A program made the position numbers and the translations under genes. Positions 1 through 5,280 of a stretch of DNA of 5,280 nucleotides are shown here, in pieces (position 1 is the stretch's first letter; the number at the start of each line of letters is the position of its first letter). A model generated the notes under the pieces. That model made no database searches and was not told the origin of the DNA. It worked only from the letters and a program-made list of their open reading frames with translations. This DNA comes from Gemmatimonadota bacterium (GTDB lineage Bacteria > Latescibacterota > UBA2968 > UBA8231): assembly GCA_026706165.1 (NCBI GenBank), contig JAPOZF010000617.1, positions 1-5,280 on the forward strand, in the 5' to 3' direction.

Positions 1-1
1 G

Positions 2-367
2 TACAGCGACGAATCGATCGGCACCTTCTACACGGAAGGGGCCGAGCTCGGCAGGCCCGCGACGGAGCACGGCGAGGGCTACAGCATCTCGATGGTCATC
101 GGGTTGGCGCCTTTCGATCTCGGCGTGAGCCAGCACGTCGTTTTCCGGGCGGTTCCCGAGGCGGAGCACAACATTTTCTCCATTACGCTGGCGATCCGAC
201 GCCTCAGCGGCGAGGACGCCTCGTGGCAGCGGGTCAACCAGCGCTTCATCAATGTCATCCGCAAACAGTTCCTCATCTGGCGCACCCTGGACCTCGAGAC
301 CAAGGCCGGCTACCGGCTGCAGGGCGAGGAAATCCTTTCCGGCGAGCGGACCGGGGCGACGGCCTGA
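2..367 (+). CDS. C-terminal part of a conserved protein of unknown function (5' end outside window)
   Basis: The frame is open from the first bases and stops at TGA 365-367, leaving 121 residues of a longer protein whose start lies outside the window. I do not recognise a named domain. The visible part has a mixed alpha/beta look: an early stretch with GTFYTEGAELGRP, a hydrophobic strand-like segment (ISMVIGLAPFDLGV, about residues 29-42), then a basic, aromatic helix-like segment (VNQRFINVIRKQFLIWRTLD) and a polar tail. There is no obvious membrane helix in this part, although the missing N-terminal part could contain one. Coding is supported by strong G/C bias at third codon positions and the absence of stops. 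The UPF0182 gene starts 59 bases downstream on the same strand, so the two may be co-transcribed, and a membrane-associated role is possible by association only. Function unassigned. Confidence 0.8.
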   Translation, partial: YSDESIGTFYTEGAELGRPATEHGEGYSISMVIGLAPFDLGVSQHVVFRAVPEAEHNIFSITLAIRRLSGEDASWQRVNQRFINVIRKQFLIWRTLDLETKAGYRLQGEEILSGERTGATA

Positions 368-426
368 CCTCCGATGCCCGTCCCCTGCCGCACGCGTTTC
401 CCCCTTTCGGATAGACGAGGCGAATC

Positions 427-3261
427 ATGACGAGCAGACAGCGCCGCTGGGCGCTTGCCGCAGCGCTTCTGGGCGCGGCAATCGGCGCCCTCGTGCTGGC
501 CACGGTGTACACCAACTGGAAGTGGTTCCACAGCCTGAACCTCGAGTCCGTCTACTGGCGGGCGATGCGGGCGCGCCTTTTCGCCGGCGTTTTCTTCGGC
601 CTGGTGGCGGCGCTGCTGATCGGACCCAATCTCGCCGTGGCGCGGCGCTTCACGCGCGAGTTGCTGCGCGCCGCCGGATCGCCGTGGGGCCCCGAGGGAA
701 GGCCGCTCGATTCCCTGCTGCGCTCCCGCTCCGCCTACCTGGTGGCCGGGGCGGTGCTGGTGCTGCTGATGGGCCGGATCGGGTCGGGCCAGTGGCTGCT
801 GTGGCTGCGCTTCTTTCACGATCAGCCCTTCGGCCTCGCCGACCCGATTTTCTCGCGGGATATCGGCTTCTACGTCTTCGAGCTCCCGTTCCTGCGCTTC
901 CTGTCCGGGTACCTGCTCGCCTGCATCATCCTATCCTTCGTCGCCGTCTGCGTCGTCTACGTTTCCGGCGGGGGCATCCGTTTCCAGGAGAGGATCTCCG
1001 CGCTGCCCCGGCCCGCGGCGCATCTGTCGGTCCTGGCGGGGCTGTTCCTGCTCGTCATCGCCTGGATCTACCGGCTCAAGATCCACGGTCTGCTGTACTC
1101 CGACGACTGGGTTGCGTTCGGTGCCGGCTACGTCGACGCCAATGTCCAGGTATGGATCTACCGGCTGCTCGTCCTGATGTACCTGGCGGCCGGAGCGGTG
1201 CTCTTCGCCGCGGCCCGGTCCTGGAGGGGCCGCCGGCCCCTGCTCGTTGCCGTCGCCCTGGTGGTCGCCGCCATCCTCCTGGGCATCGTCCCGTCGTCGC
1301 TGGTCCAGAGCTTCGTGGTCGAGCCCAACGAGCTGGCGCGCGAAGCTCCCTACATCCGCCACAACCTCGAGGCCACGCGGCGGGCCTACGGCCTCGACCG
1401 GATCGAGGAGCAGACCTTCGCCGGGTCGGACCACCTCACCGCCGCGGACATCCAGGCCAACCCCCTGACCATCCGCAACATCCGCATCTGGGACGAGCGG
1501 CCGCTGGTGCAGACCTTCCAGCAGGTCCAGGAGATCCGCCCGTACTACCTCTTCCCCGGAGTGGACGTCGACCGCTACATCGTGGACGGGGTGTACCGCC
1601 AGGTCATGCTGTCGGCGCGCGAGATGGCCTCGGACAGGCTGCCCCCCCAGGCGCGCAGCTGGGTCAACGAGCGGCTGCAGTACACCCACGGCTACGGCAT
1701 CGCCATGAGCCCGGTGAACCACGTGACCCCGGACGGCCTGCCCGACCTGCTGGTGCGCGACATCCCGCCGGTGTCGGCCCCCGGCCTCGAGATCGAGCGC
1801 CCGGAGATCTACTACGGCGAGCTGACCTGGCCGTACGTGGTGACAAACACCGGCACCCGCGAGTTCGACTACCCCAAGGGGTCCGAGAACGTCTTCTCGA
1901 CCTACGCCGGCAAGGGGGGCGTCCGCATCGGCGGACTGCTCGGCCGCGTCGCCTTCGCGCTGCGCTTCAGGGACCTCAACCTGCTGCTGAGCGCCTACGT
2001 CACCGCCGACAGCCGGGTGATGTTCCGCCGCCAGATCGCCGCCCGGGTGCGGGCCGTCGCACCCTTCCTGCACTACGACACCGACCCGTACATGGTCATA
2101 TCCGAAGGACGGCTCTTCTGGGTAATCGACGCCTACACGACCACGGAGATGTACCCCTACTCTTCGCGCGGGGGCCGGTCGGCCATCAACTACATCCGCA
2201 ACTCCGCCAAGGTCGTGATCGATGCTTACAACGGCTCGGTATCCTTCTACAGGGTGGACGGGGAGGACCCCCTGATCGCCGCGTACTCCGAGATCTTCCC
2301 CGACCTGTTCCAGCCCCTGGAGGCGATGCCTCCTGATCTGCGCCGGCACCTGCGCTACCCGCGCGACATGTTCAAGTACCAGGCGATGATCTACCGCAGC
2401 TACCACATGCGGGACCTGCGGGTCTTCTACAACCAGGAAGACCTGTGGGCCATACCCAACGAGATCTACCGCGACCGCCCGCAGCTGATGGAGCCCTACT
2501 ACATCGTCGTCAAGCTGCCCGGCGAGGAGCGCGAGGAGTTCATGCTCATGGTGCCGTTCACGCCGGCGCGGAAGGACAACATGATCGGCTGGCTGGCGGC
2601 GCGCTGCGACGCCGACAACTACGGCGACCTGCTCGTCTACCGGCTCCCCAAGGACCGCATGATCTTCGGACCGATGCAGCTGGAGGCGCGCATCGACCAG
2701 CAGCCGGAGATCTCGAGCCAGCTCACCCTGTGGGGCCAGAAGGGGTCGGAGGTGATCCGCGGCAACATGCTGGCGATTCCCATCGAGCAGTCGTTCCTGT
2801 ACGTCGAGCCGGTGTACCTGCAGGCCAGCCAGCAGCCGCAGGTCTCGCGCCTGCCGGAACCGGGGACCCTCGGGATGGGACGGCCGGAGGGGCCGCGGCG
2901 GCCTTCCTATCGCAGCACCGCGATCCCCGAGCTCAAGCAGGTGATCGTCGCCTTCGGCGGCCGGGTGGTGATGCGCGGCACGTTCGAGGAGGCGCTGGCC
3001 GAGATCTTCGGCATGGTCGAACCACCGGCGGAACCCGGAGCTGAAGTCGAGGCCGCGACGGCCGAGGGCGTCCTTGCCGAGGGCGTCCCGGACGCGGCGT
3101 CGCTGGAGACCGCGGCGCGGATGGTCTCGGAGGCGGAAGCCCGCTATCGCGGAGCCCAGGCGGCGCTGCGGGAATGGGACTGGACCCGTGCCGGAGAGGA
3201 GCTCGAGGCGCTGGAGAGGACACTGAACGAGCTGCGCCGCGAGTTGGAGCGTCGACACTAG
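427..3261 (+). CDS. UPF0182 (COG1615) family integral membrane protein
   Basis: A complete 944-residue protein, in the usual size range of the UPF0182 family, whose biochemical role is not established. About seven membrane helices lie in the first third (roughly residues 8-28, 50-71, 102-120, 153-180, 200-217, 243-264, 271-291), followed by a large soluble region. Family hallmarks are clear: DPIFSRDIGFYVFELPFLRF (139-158), FVVEPNEL (296-303), THGYG (420-424), RPEIYYGEL (458-466), EFDYP (479-483), VIDAYTT and VIDAYNG (566-572, 597-603), PFTPARKDNMIGWLAAR (710-726), and LTLWGQKGSEVIRGN (766-780) leading into VEPVYLQA. Residues 801-833 are a Pro/Gly/Arg-rich linker. A Pro/Ala/Glu-rich spacer (about 865-890) and a charged, probably coiled-coil helix (893-943) end the protein; comparable helical tails occur in other members. 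The ATG is preceded by GAGG (417-420) at six bases. The membrane core is certain enough to name the family; no enzymatic activity should be inferred. Confidence 0.96.
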   Translation: MTSRQRRWALAAALLGAAIGALVLATVYTNWKWFHSLNLESVYWRAMRARLFAGVFFGLVAALLIGPNLAVARRFTRELLRAAGSPWGPEGRPLDSLLRSRSAYLVAGAVLVLLMGRIGSGQWLLWLRFFHDQPFGLADPIFSRDIGFYVFELPFLRFLSGYLLACIILSFVAVCVVYVSGGGIRFQERISALPRPAAHLSVLAGLFLLVIAWIYRLKIHGLLYSDDWVAFGAGYVDANVQVWIYRLLVLMYLAAGAVLFAAARSWRGRRPLLVAVALVVAAILLGIVPSSLVQSFVVEPNELAREAPYIRHNLEATRRAYGLDRIEEQTFAGSDHLTAADIQANPLTIRNIRIWDERPLVQTFQQVQEIRPYYLFPGVDVDRYIVDGVYRQVMLSAREMASDRLPPQARSWVNERLQYTHGYGIAMSPVNHVTPDGLPDLLVRDIPPVSAPGLEIERPEIYYGELTWPYVVTNTGTREFDYPKGSENVFSTYAGKGGVRIGGLLGRVAFALRFRDLNLLLSAYVTADSRVMFRRQIAARVRAVAPFLHYDTDPYMVISEGRLFWVIDAYTTTEMYPYSSRGGRSAINYIRNSAKVVIDAYNGSVSFYRVDGEDPLIAAYSEIFPDLFQPLEAMPPDLRRHLRYPRDMFKYQAMIYRSYHMRDLRVFYNQEDLWAIPNEIYRDRPQLMEPYYIVVKLPGEEREEFMLMVPFTPARKDNMIGWLAARCDADNYGDLLVYRLPKDRMIFGPMQLEARIDQQPEISSQLTLWGQKGSEVIRGNMLAIPIEQSFLYVEPVYLQASQQPQVSRLPEPGTLGMGRPEGPRRPSYRSTAIPELKQVIVAFGGRVVMRGTFEEALAEIFGMVEPPAEPGAEVEAATAEGVLAEGVPDAASLETAARMVSEAEARYRGAQAALREWDWTRAGEELEALERTLNELRRELERRH

Positions 3262-3273
3262 TGCCGCGGCGTT

Positions 3274-3315
3274 GCTTGAGCTGGCAGTACACCCCCGGGT
3301 CCTGCCAGCTCAGGC
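3274..3315 (+). terminator. Strong hairpin after the UPF0182 gene, probable transcription end
   Basis: Arms GCTTGAGCTGGCAG (3274-3287) and CTGCCAGCTCAGGC (3302-3315) pair over 14 positions with a single G-U wobble, around a 14-base loop that can itself partly pair (ACC/GGT). The stem begins 12 bases after the TAG of the UPF0182 gene, the normal place for a terminator. It is followed by CCCTTGCG rather than a run of T, so it is not a textbook intrinsic terminator. It could act with Rho, protect the 3' end of the mRNA, or terminate inefficiently. Confidence 0.5.
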
Positions 3316-3462
3316 CCCTTGCGAGCCGGACGCATCGGCGAAAGGACGCAGTTGGTCCACGCCGTCGTCCGCACGCTTGATCCGGCCCGCAGCCACTGGC
3401 TGGCCGGCATCCCGCGAGGGGTATAACCGATAACCTGAAAAACCTGAAAGGACTGGAGAACC
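3316..3462 (+). promoter_or_regulatory. Gene-free leader with candidate -10 and AACC repeats upstream of the TIM-barrel gene
   Basis: No gene is supported between the hairpin and the ATG at 3463. The last 40 bases are A/T-richer than the surroundings. They contain TATAAC (3422-3427), a reasonable -10 box, but no good -35 at 16-18 bases upstream. Overlapping it are ATAACC at 3423-3428 and 3430-3435, then a perfect tandem 9-mer AACCTGAAA at 3432-3440 and 3441-3449. The segment ends in the ribosome binding site: GGAGAA at 3455-3460, with GGAG four bases before the ATG and AAAGGA a little further upstream. A promoter for the sugar genes is likely somewhere here because the preceding hairpin separates them from the UPF0182 unit, but the exact elements are uncertain. 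Confidence 0.35.
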
Positions 3463-4254
3463 ATGCTCAAGATCGGCTGCAACCACCTGAGTCTCAGGGA
3501 CACCAGCATCGAGGCATTCATTCAGATCGCTCGCGACCTGAGGCTCGATTGCGTCGACTTCCATCAGCGCTCGTTCGCTTCGACGGACCCGGAATACCTC
3601 AGCAGCATAAAGCTGCTCTGCCTGAAGTACGGACTGCCGATAGGGTACATCGGCGTCAGCGGTCTTCCCCTGGGGACGGACGAGGAACGGCGGGGGTTCG
3701 CCGACGTGTGCAGGAGCGCGACCGACCTGGCCGCCTTCATCGGATCGCCTATCATCCGCGTGTTCTGCAAGGCGGAGCCGGAAAAAGGGCCGGACGGCGA
3801 AGACCCCTGGCCGGCGATGATCGGCGGCTACCAGGAAGTCGCCGACTACGCCGCGTCAAAGGGGGTAGCGGTCGGGCTGCAGAACCATCCGTCGACGAGC
3901 GACGTCATGCTGCGCATATGGCGGGAAACCGACCGCGAGAACTTCACCTTCGTAATGGACACCGGCCAATGGGTCGGGTCTCCCGGCTCGTACCCGCGCG
4001 GGGAAGCACCGAAGGTCGACTTCTACCGGTTCATGGAGGAGATCGCCCCGCACGCCTTCTACGTGCGCACGAAGTTCTACCGGATCGAGAGCGGGCGGGA
4101 CGAGTGGCTGGACTACGAGCGCATCGTGCCGATACTGAAAAAGGTCGACTACAACGGCTGCATATCGATCGTCTACGAAGGGGAAGCGGAAGACCGTGTC
4201 GAGCAGGTGCGCAAGGCCGCGGTCTGTCTGCGGGAGCTGCTGGAAGGCTACTGA
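3463..4254 (+). CDS. Sugar-phosphate isomerase/epimerase-like TIM-barrel protein (xylose-isomerase-like / AP endonuclease 2 superfamily)
   Basis: A complete 263-residue protein, typical in length for single-domain members of the xylose-isomerase-like TIM-barrel superfamily, which usually isomerise or epimerise sugars, keto-sugars or inositol derivatives in the cytoplasm using a divalent metal. No signal peptide is visible. Barrel strands can be followed: LKIGCNHLS (2-10), LDCVDFH (28-34), LPIGYIGVSG (58-67), SPIIRVFC (95-102), VAVGLQNHPST (135-145), FTFVMDTGQW (161-170), HAFYVRTKFY (197-206) and GCISIVYEGE (232-241). The places where the family normally carries metal ligands hold Q140 (usually Glu), D166, R202 (usually His) and E239, with Q169 replacing the His of a common D-x-G-H motif, so the site is only partly canonical. 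Start ATG 3463 has GGAG at four bases. The next gene, a glycosidase-like propeller, begins 112 bases downstream and suggests a shared sugar pathway. The substrate is unknown; a lyase or non-catalytic role is possible. Confidence 0.88.
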   Translation: MLKIGCNHLSLRDTSIEAFIQIARDLRLDCVDFHQRSFASTDPEYLSSIKLLCLKYGLPIGYIGVSGLPLGTDEERRGFADVCRSATDLAAFIGSPIIRVFCKAEPEKGPDGEDPWPAMIGGYQEVADYAASKGVAVGLQNHPSTSDVMLRIWRETDRENFTFVMDTGQWVGSPGSYPRGEAPKVDFYRFMEEIAPHAFYVRTKFYRIESGRDEWLDYERIVPILKKVDYNGCISIVYEGEAEDRVEQVRKAAVCLRELLEGY

Positions 4255-4289
4255 TTCGACATGCGGGAGGACGGGCGTTCCCGGATCAT

Positions 4290-4304
4290 GTCACCGACGG
4301 TGAC
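4290..4304. promoter_or_regulatory. 15-bp palindrome, candidate operator between the two sugar genes
   Basis: GTCACCG-A-CGGTGAC is a perfect 7-bp inverted repeat around one central base, lying 36 bases after the TIM-barrel stop and 62 bases before the propeller start. Size and symmetry suit a dimeric repressor such as those often found in sugar loci, but no regulator gene is visible and no second copy was found upstream of 3463. As RNA, its one-base centre would not form a stable hairpin, which favours a DNA site if it is functional at all. Confidence 0.3.
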
Positions 4305-4352
4305 GCTCGCCGGTTTCAGGACGATTCATTCACCGGCTTGATTTTCGGCCCC

Positions 4353-4358
4353 AAGGAG
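4353..4358 (+). promoter_or_regulatory. Ribosome binding site deciding a GTG start
   Basis: AAGGAG lies eight bases before GTG 4367, a near-ideal Shine-Dalgarno match and spacing. In that frame a TGA occurs at 4301-4303 and I see no ATG, GTG or TTG between it and 4367, so GTG 4367 is the only reasonable start. The nearby ATGs at 4261, 4288 and 4381 are in other frames. Confidence 0.75.
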
Positions 4359-4366
4359 CACGGATC

Positions 4367-5280
4367 GTGAGAGTCGGACCATGGGAGGTACCCGTCGGCG
4401 AGCGCCAGCTCTTCCTCGACCTCGAGGGAGTAGCCAGCCTCGAGAACCTCGACCACACCCTCCACCAGCCGCGGAAGAAGGGCCCCGTCATCGAACCCGA
4501 AGGGGCCGGCAGCGTGCAGACCCGGTGCGCCCCGTCCTGGGTCCCGGAAGATCGCTGCTACAAAATCTGGCTTTCGGAAGAGGACGGTATCTCCCTCGCC
4601 GAAAGTCAGGACGGCCTCGACTGGGTCCGGCCCCTCCTGCGGTGCCGCGAGTACCGTGGGTCGCTGGAAAACAACCTCGTCTCCCCCCTGTGTGGCGAAC
4701 AGGTCGTCTACGACCCGCACGACCCCGATCCCTCCCGCCGCTACAAGAGCCTGAAGCTGCGCGGTGCCAGTGAACGCATGGTGAGTCCCACCGGGGCCCA
4801 CTGGCGCCTGACGGAGAATCCCTGGCGGCTCGCCTACCCGGACCGGCATGTACTGAACGACCCCTCGCAGTACCAGTTGAGCTGGGTGATCGAGGTCGAG
4901 GAGCATCCCGACTCCGAGCCGGAGGAGCGCTTTTCCGGCAGGGGGAGGTTTCAGACCCAGGACCTGACGGTCAGCGCGGACGGCATTCACTGGCGCAGGC
5001 TGGACTGCCGCAGCCTGCCTTCCGGCGACGAGGCAAACCTCAGTTACGACGAGACCGCGGGAACCTTCCTCGCTACGCTGAAGGAAGGGGAGATGGGCCC
5101 GTACGGACGCTCGGTCGCCCTGGCCACCAGCCCCGACTTCGAGCACTGGGACGGCCCGAGGCTCATCTTCCACGCGGACCAGGAGGATCAGCAGCTCGCC
5201 CGGCAGGTGATAGCGGAACGTCTGGCCAACCCGCGGCTGCAGCAGCCGCAGCACAACGTGCCGGACGAGTACATGGTGGA
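4367..5280 (+). CDS. Glycoside-hydrolase-like five-bladed beta-propeller protein (GH32/GH43-type fold), 3' end outside window
   Basis: From GTG 4367 the frame stays open to the window end, giving 304 residues of a protein probably 450-500 long. No signal peptide is present (it begins MRVGPWEVPVGERQLFLDLE), so a cytoplasmic location is likely. The opening FLDLEGVASLENLDHTLHQP with KKGPVI (about 16-42) matches the start of a poorly characterised propeller family common in Planctomycetota, Verrucomicrobiota and related phyla, where FLDD is usual; here the second Asp is Leu. Propeller-type S-x-D/T-G-x-x-W repeats occur at 80-86 (SQDGLDW), 140-146 (SPTGAHW) and 203-209 (SADGIHW), with a variant at 255-261 (SPDFEHW). 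They are spaced 52-63 residues apart, as expected for successive blades. Other recognisable pieces are PSGDEANLSYD (218-228) and YGRSVALATSPDFEHW (246-261). The family fold suggests action on glycosidic bonds, but activity, substrate and catalytic residues cannot be assigned. It follows the sugar isomerase-like gene by 112 bases and likely serves the same locus. Confidence 0.82.
   Translation, partial: MRVGPWEVPVGERQLFLDLEGVASLENLDHTLHQPRKKGPVIEPEGAGSVQTRCAPSWVPEDRCYKIWLSEEDGISLAESQDGLDWVRPLLRCREYRGSLENNLVSPLCGEQVVYDPHDPDPSRRYKSLKLRGASERMVSPTGAHWRLTENPWRLAYPDRHVLNDPSQYQLSWVIEVEEHPDSEPEERFSGRGRFQTQDLTVSADGIHWRRLDCRSLPSGDEANLSYDETAGTFLATLKEGEMGPYGRSVALATSPDFEHWDGPRLIFHADQEDQQLARQVIAERLANPRLQQPQHNVPDEYMV

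Noticed and set aside
252..2336. Long + strand frame (694 codons) overlapping the UPF0182 gene
   Set aside because: Arg/Pro/Ala/Gly-rich shift-frame product without motifs; overlaps both the upstream gene and UPF0182 in another frame.
931..3258. Very long minus-strand open frame (775 codons) antisense to the UPF0182 gene
   Set aside because: Its product is rich in Arg, Gly, Val, Asp and His with no domain, and it mirrors the third-position G/C bias of the real gene, which has extensive family motifs on the + strand.
3328..3350. 7-bp direct repeat GGACGCA at 3328 and 3344
   Set aside because: Short and expected by chance in GC-rich sequence; no associated element.
3401..3416. Sigma-54-like promoter TGGCCGGCATCCCGCG
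   Set aside because: Has GG and GC at the right 10-base spacing, but the TTGC element is CCGC and such matches are frequent in GC-rich DNA.
4261..4341. Small ORF of 26 codons (ATG 4261 to TGA 4339-4341) as a leader peptide
   Set aside because: No ribosome binding site before the ATG and no regulatory peptide feature such as a run of one amino acid.
4309..4345. Weak hairpin GCCGGT/ACCGGC (4309-4314 with 4332-4337) followed by TTGATTTT as a terminator
   Set aside because: Only six pairs with a 17-base loop, placed just before the ribosome binding site of the next co-directional gene; too weak to call.
3549..4370. + strand 273-codon frame overlapping the TIM-barrel gene
   Set aside because: Arg/Gly-rich shift-frame product with no motif; the overlapping frame encodes a clear family member.
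4316..5254. Minus-strand 312-codon open frame
   Set aside because: Antisense shadow of the propeller gene; the + frame has a strong ribosome binding site and repeated blade motifs.

Overview
The window is a GC-rich (visibly about two-thirds G+C) bacterial chromosomal segment with all recognisable genes on the + strand. Coding density, Shine-Dalgarno sites and the mix of gene families suggest an environmental bacterium, plausibly Gram-negative and of a phylum such as Acidobacteriota, Gemmatimonadota, Planctomycetota/Verrucomicrobiota or Latescibacterota. The phylum cannot be fixed from this sequence. I saw no mobile element, tRNA, rRNA or CRISPR array.

Left half (about 1-3261): the last 121 codons of a protein of unknown function (2-367), then, 59 bases later, a complete UPF0182-family (COG1615) integral membrane protein of 944 residues (427-3261). 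The short gap and shared strand suggest co-transcription. A strong hairpin (3274-3315) just after the second stop probably marks the end of this unit, although it lacks a clear U-tract.

Right half (about 3316-5280): a roughly 150-base gene-free leader with an A/T-richer repeated stretch precedes a sugar-phosphate isomerase/epimerase-like TIM-barrel gene (3463-4254). A 112-base gap with a 15-bp palindrome follows, then a GTG-started gene (4367 to beyond the window end) resembling cytoplasmic five-bladed beta-propeller glycoside-hydrolase-like proteins of the GH32/GH43 type. The last two genes look like part of a carbohydrate-use locus in which a propeller enzyme and a sugar isomerase/epimerase act on the same substrate; the substrate is not identifiable.

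Codon use changes between the halves: ATA isoleucine codons are 2 in 944 in the UPF0182 gene and 5 in 263 in the TIM-barrel gene. The two halves may therefore have different histories or expression. The most noteworthy points are the altered metal-site residues of the TIM-barrel protein, the GTG-started propeller gene that is hidden by a longer antisense frame, and the palindrome between the two sugar genes. I found no clear case for a wholly new system.
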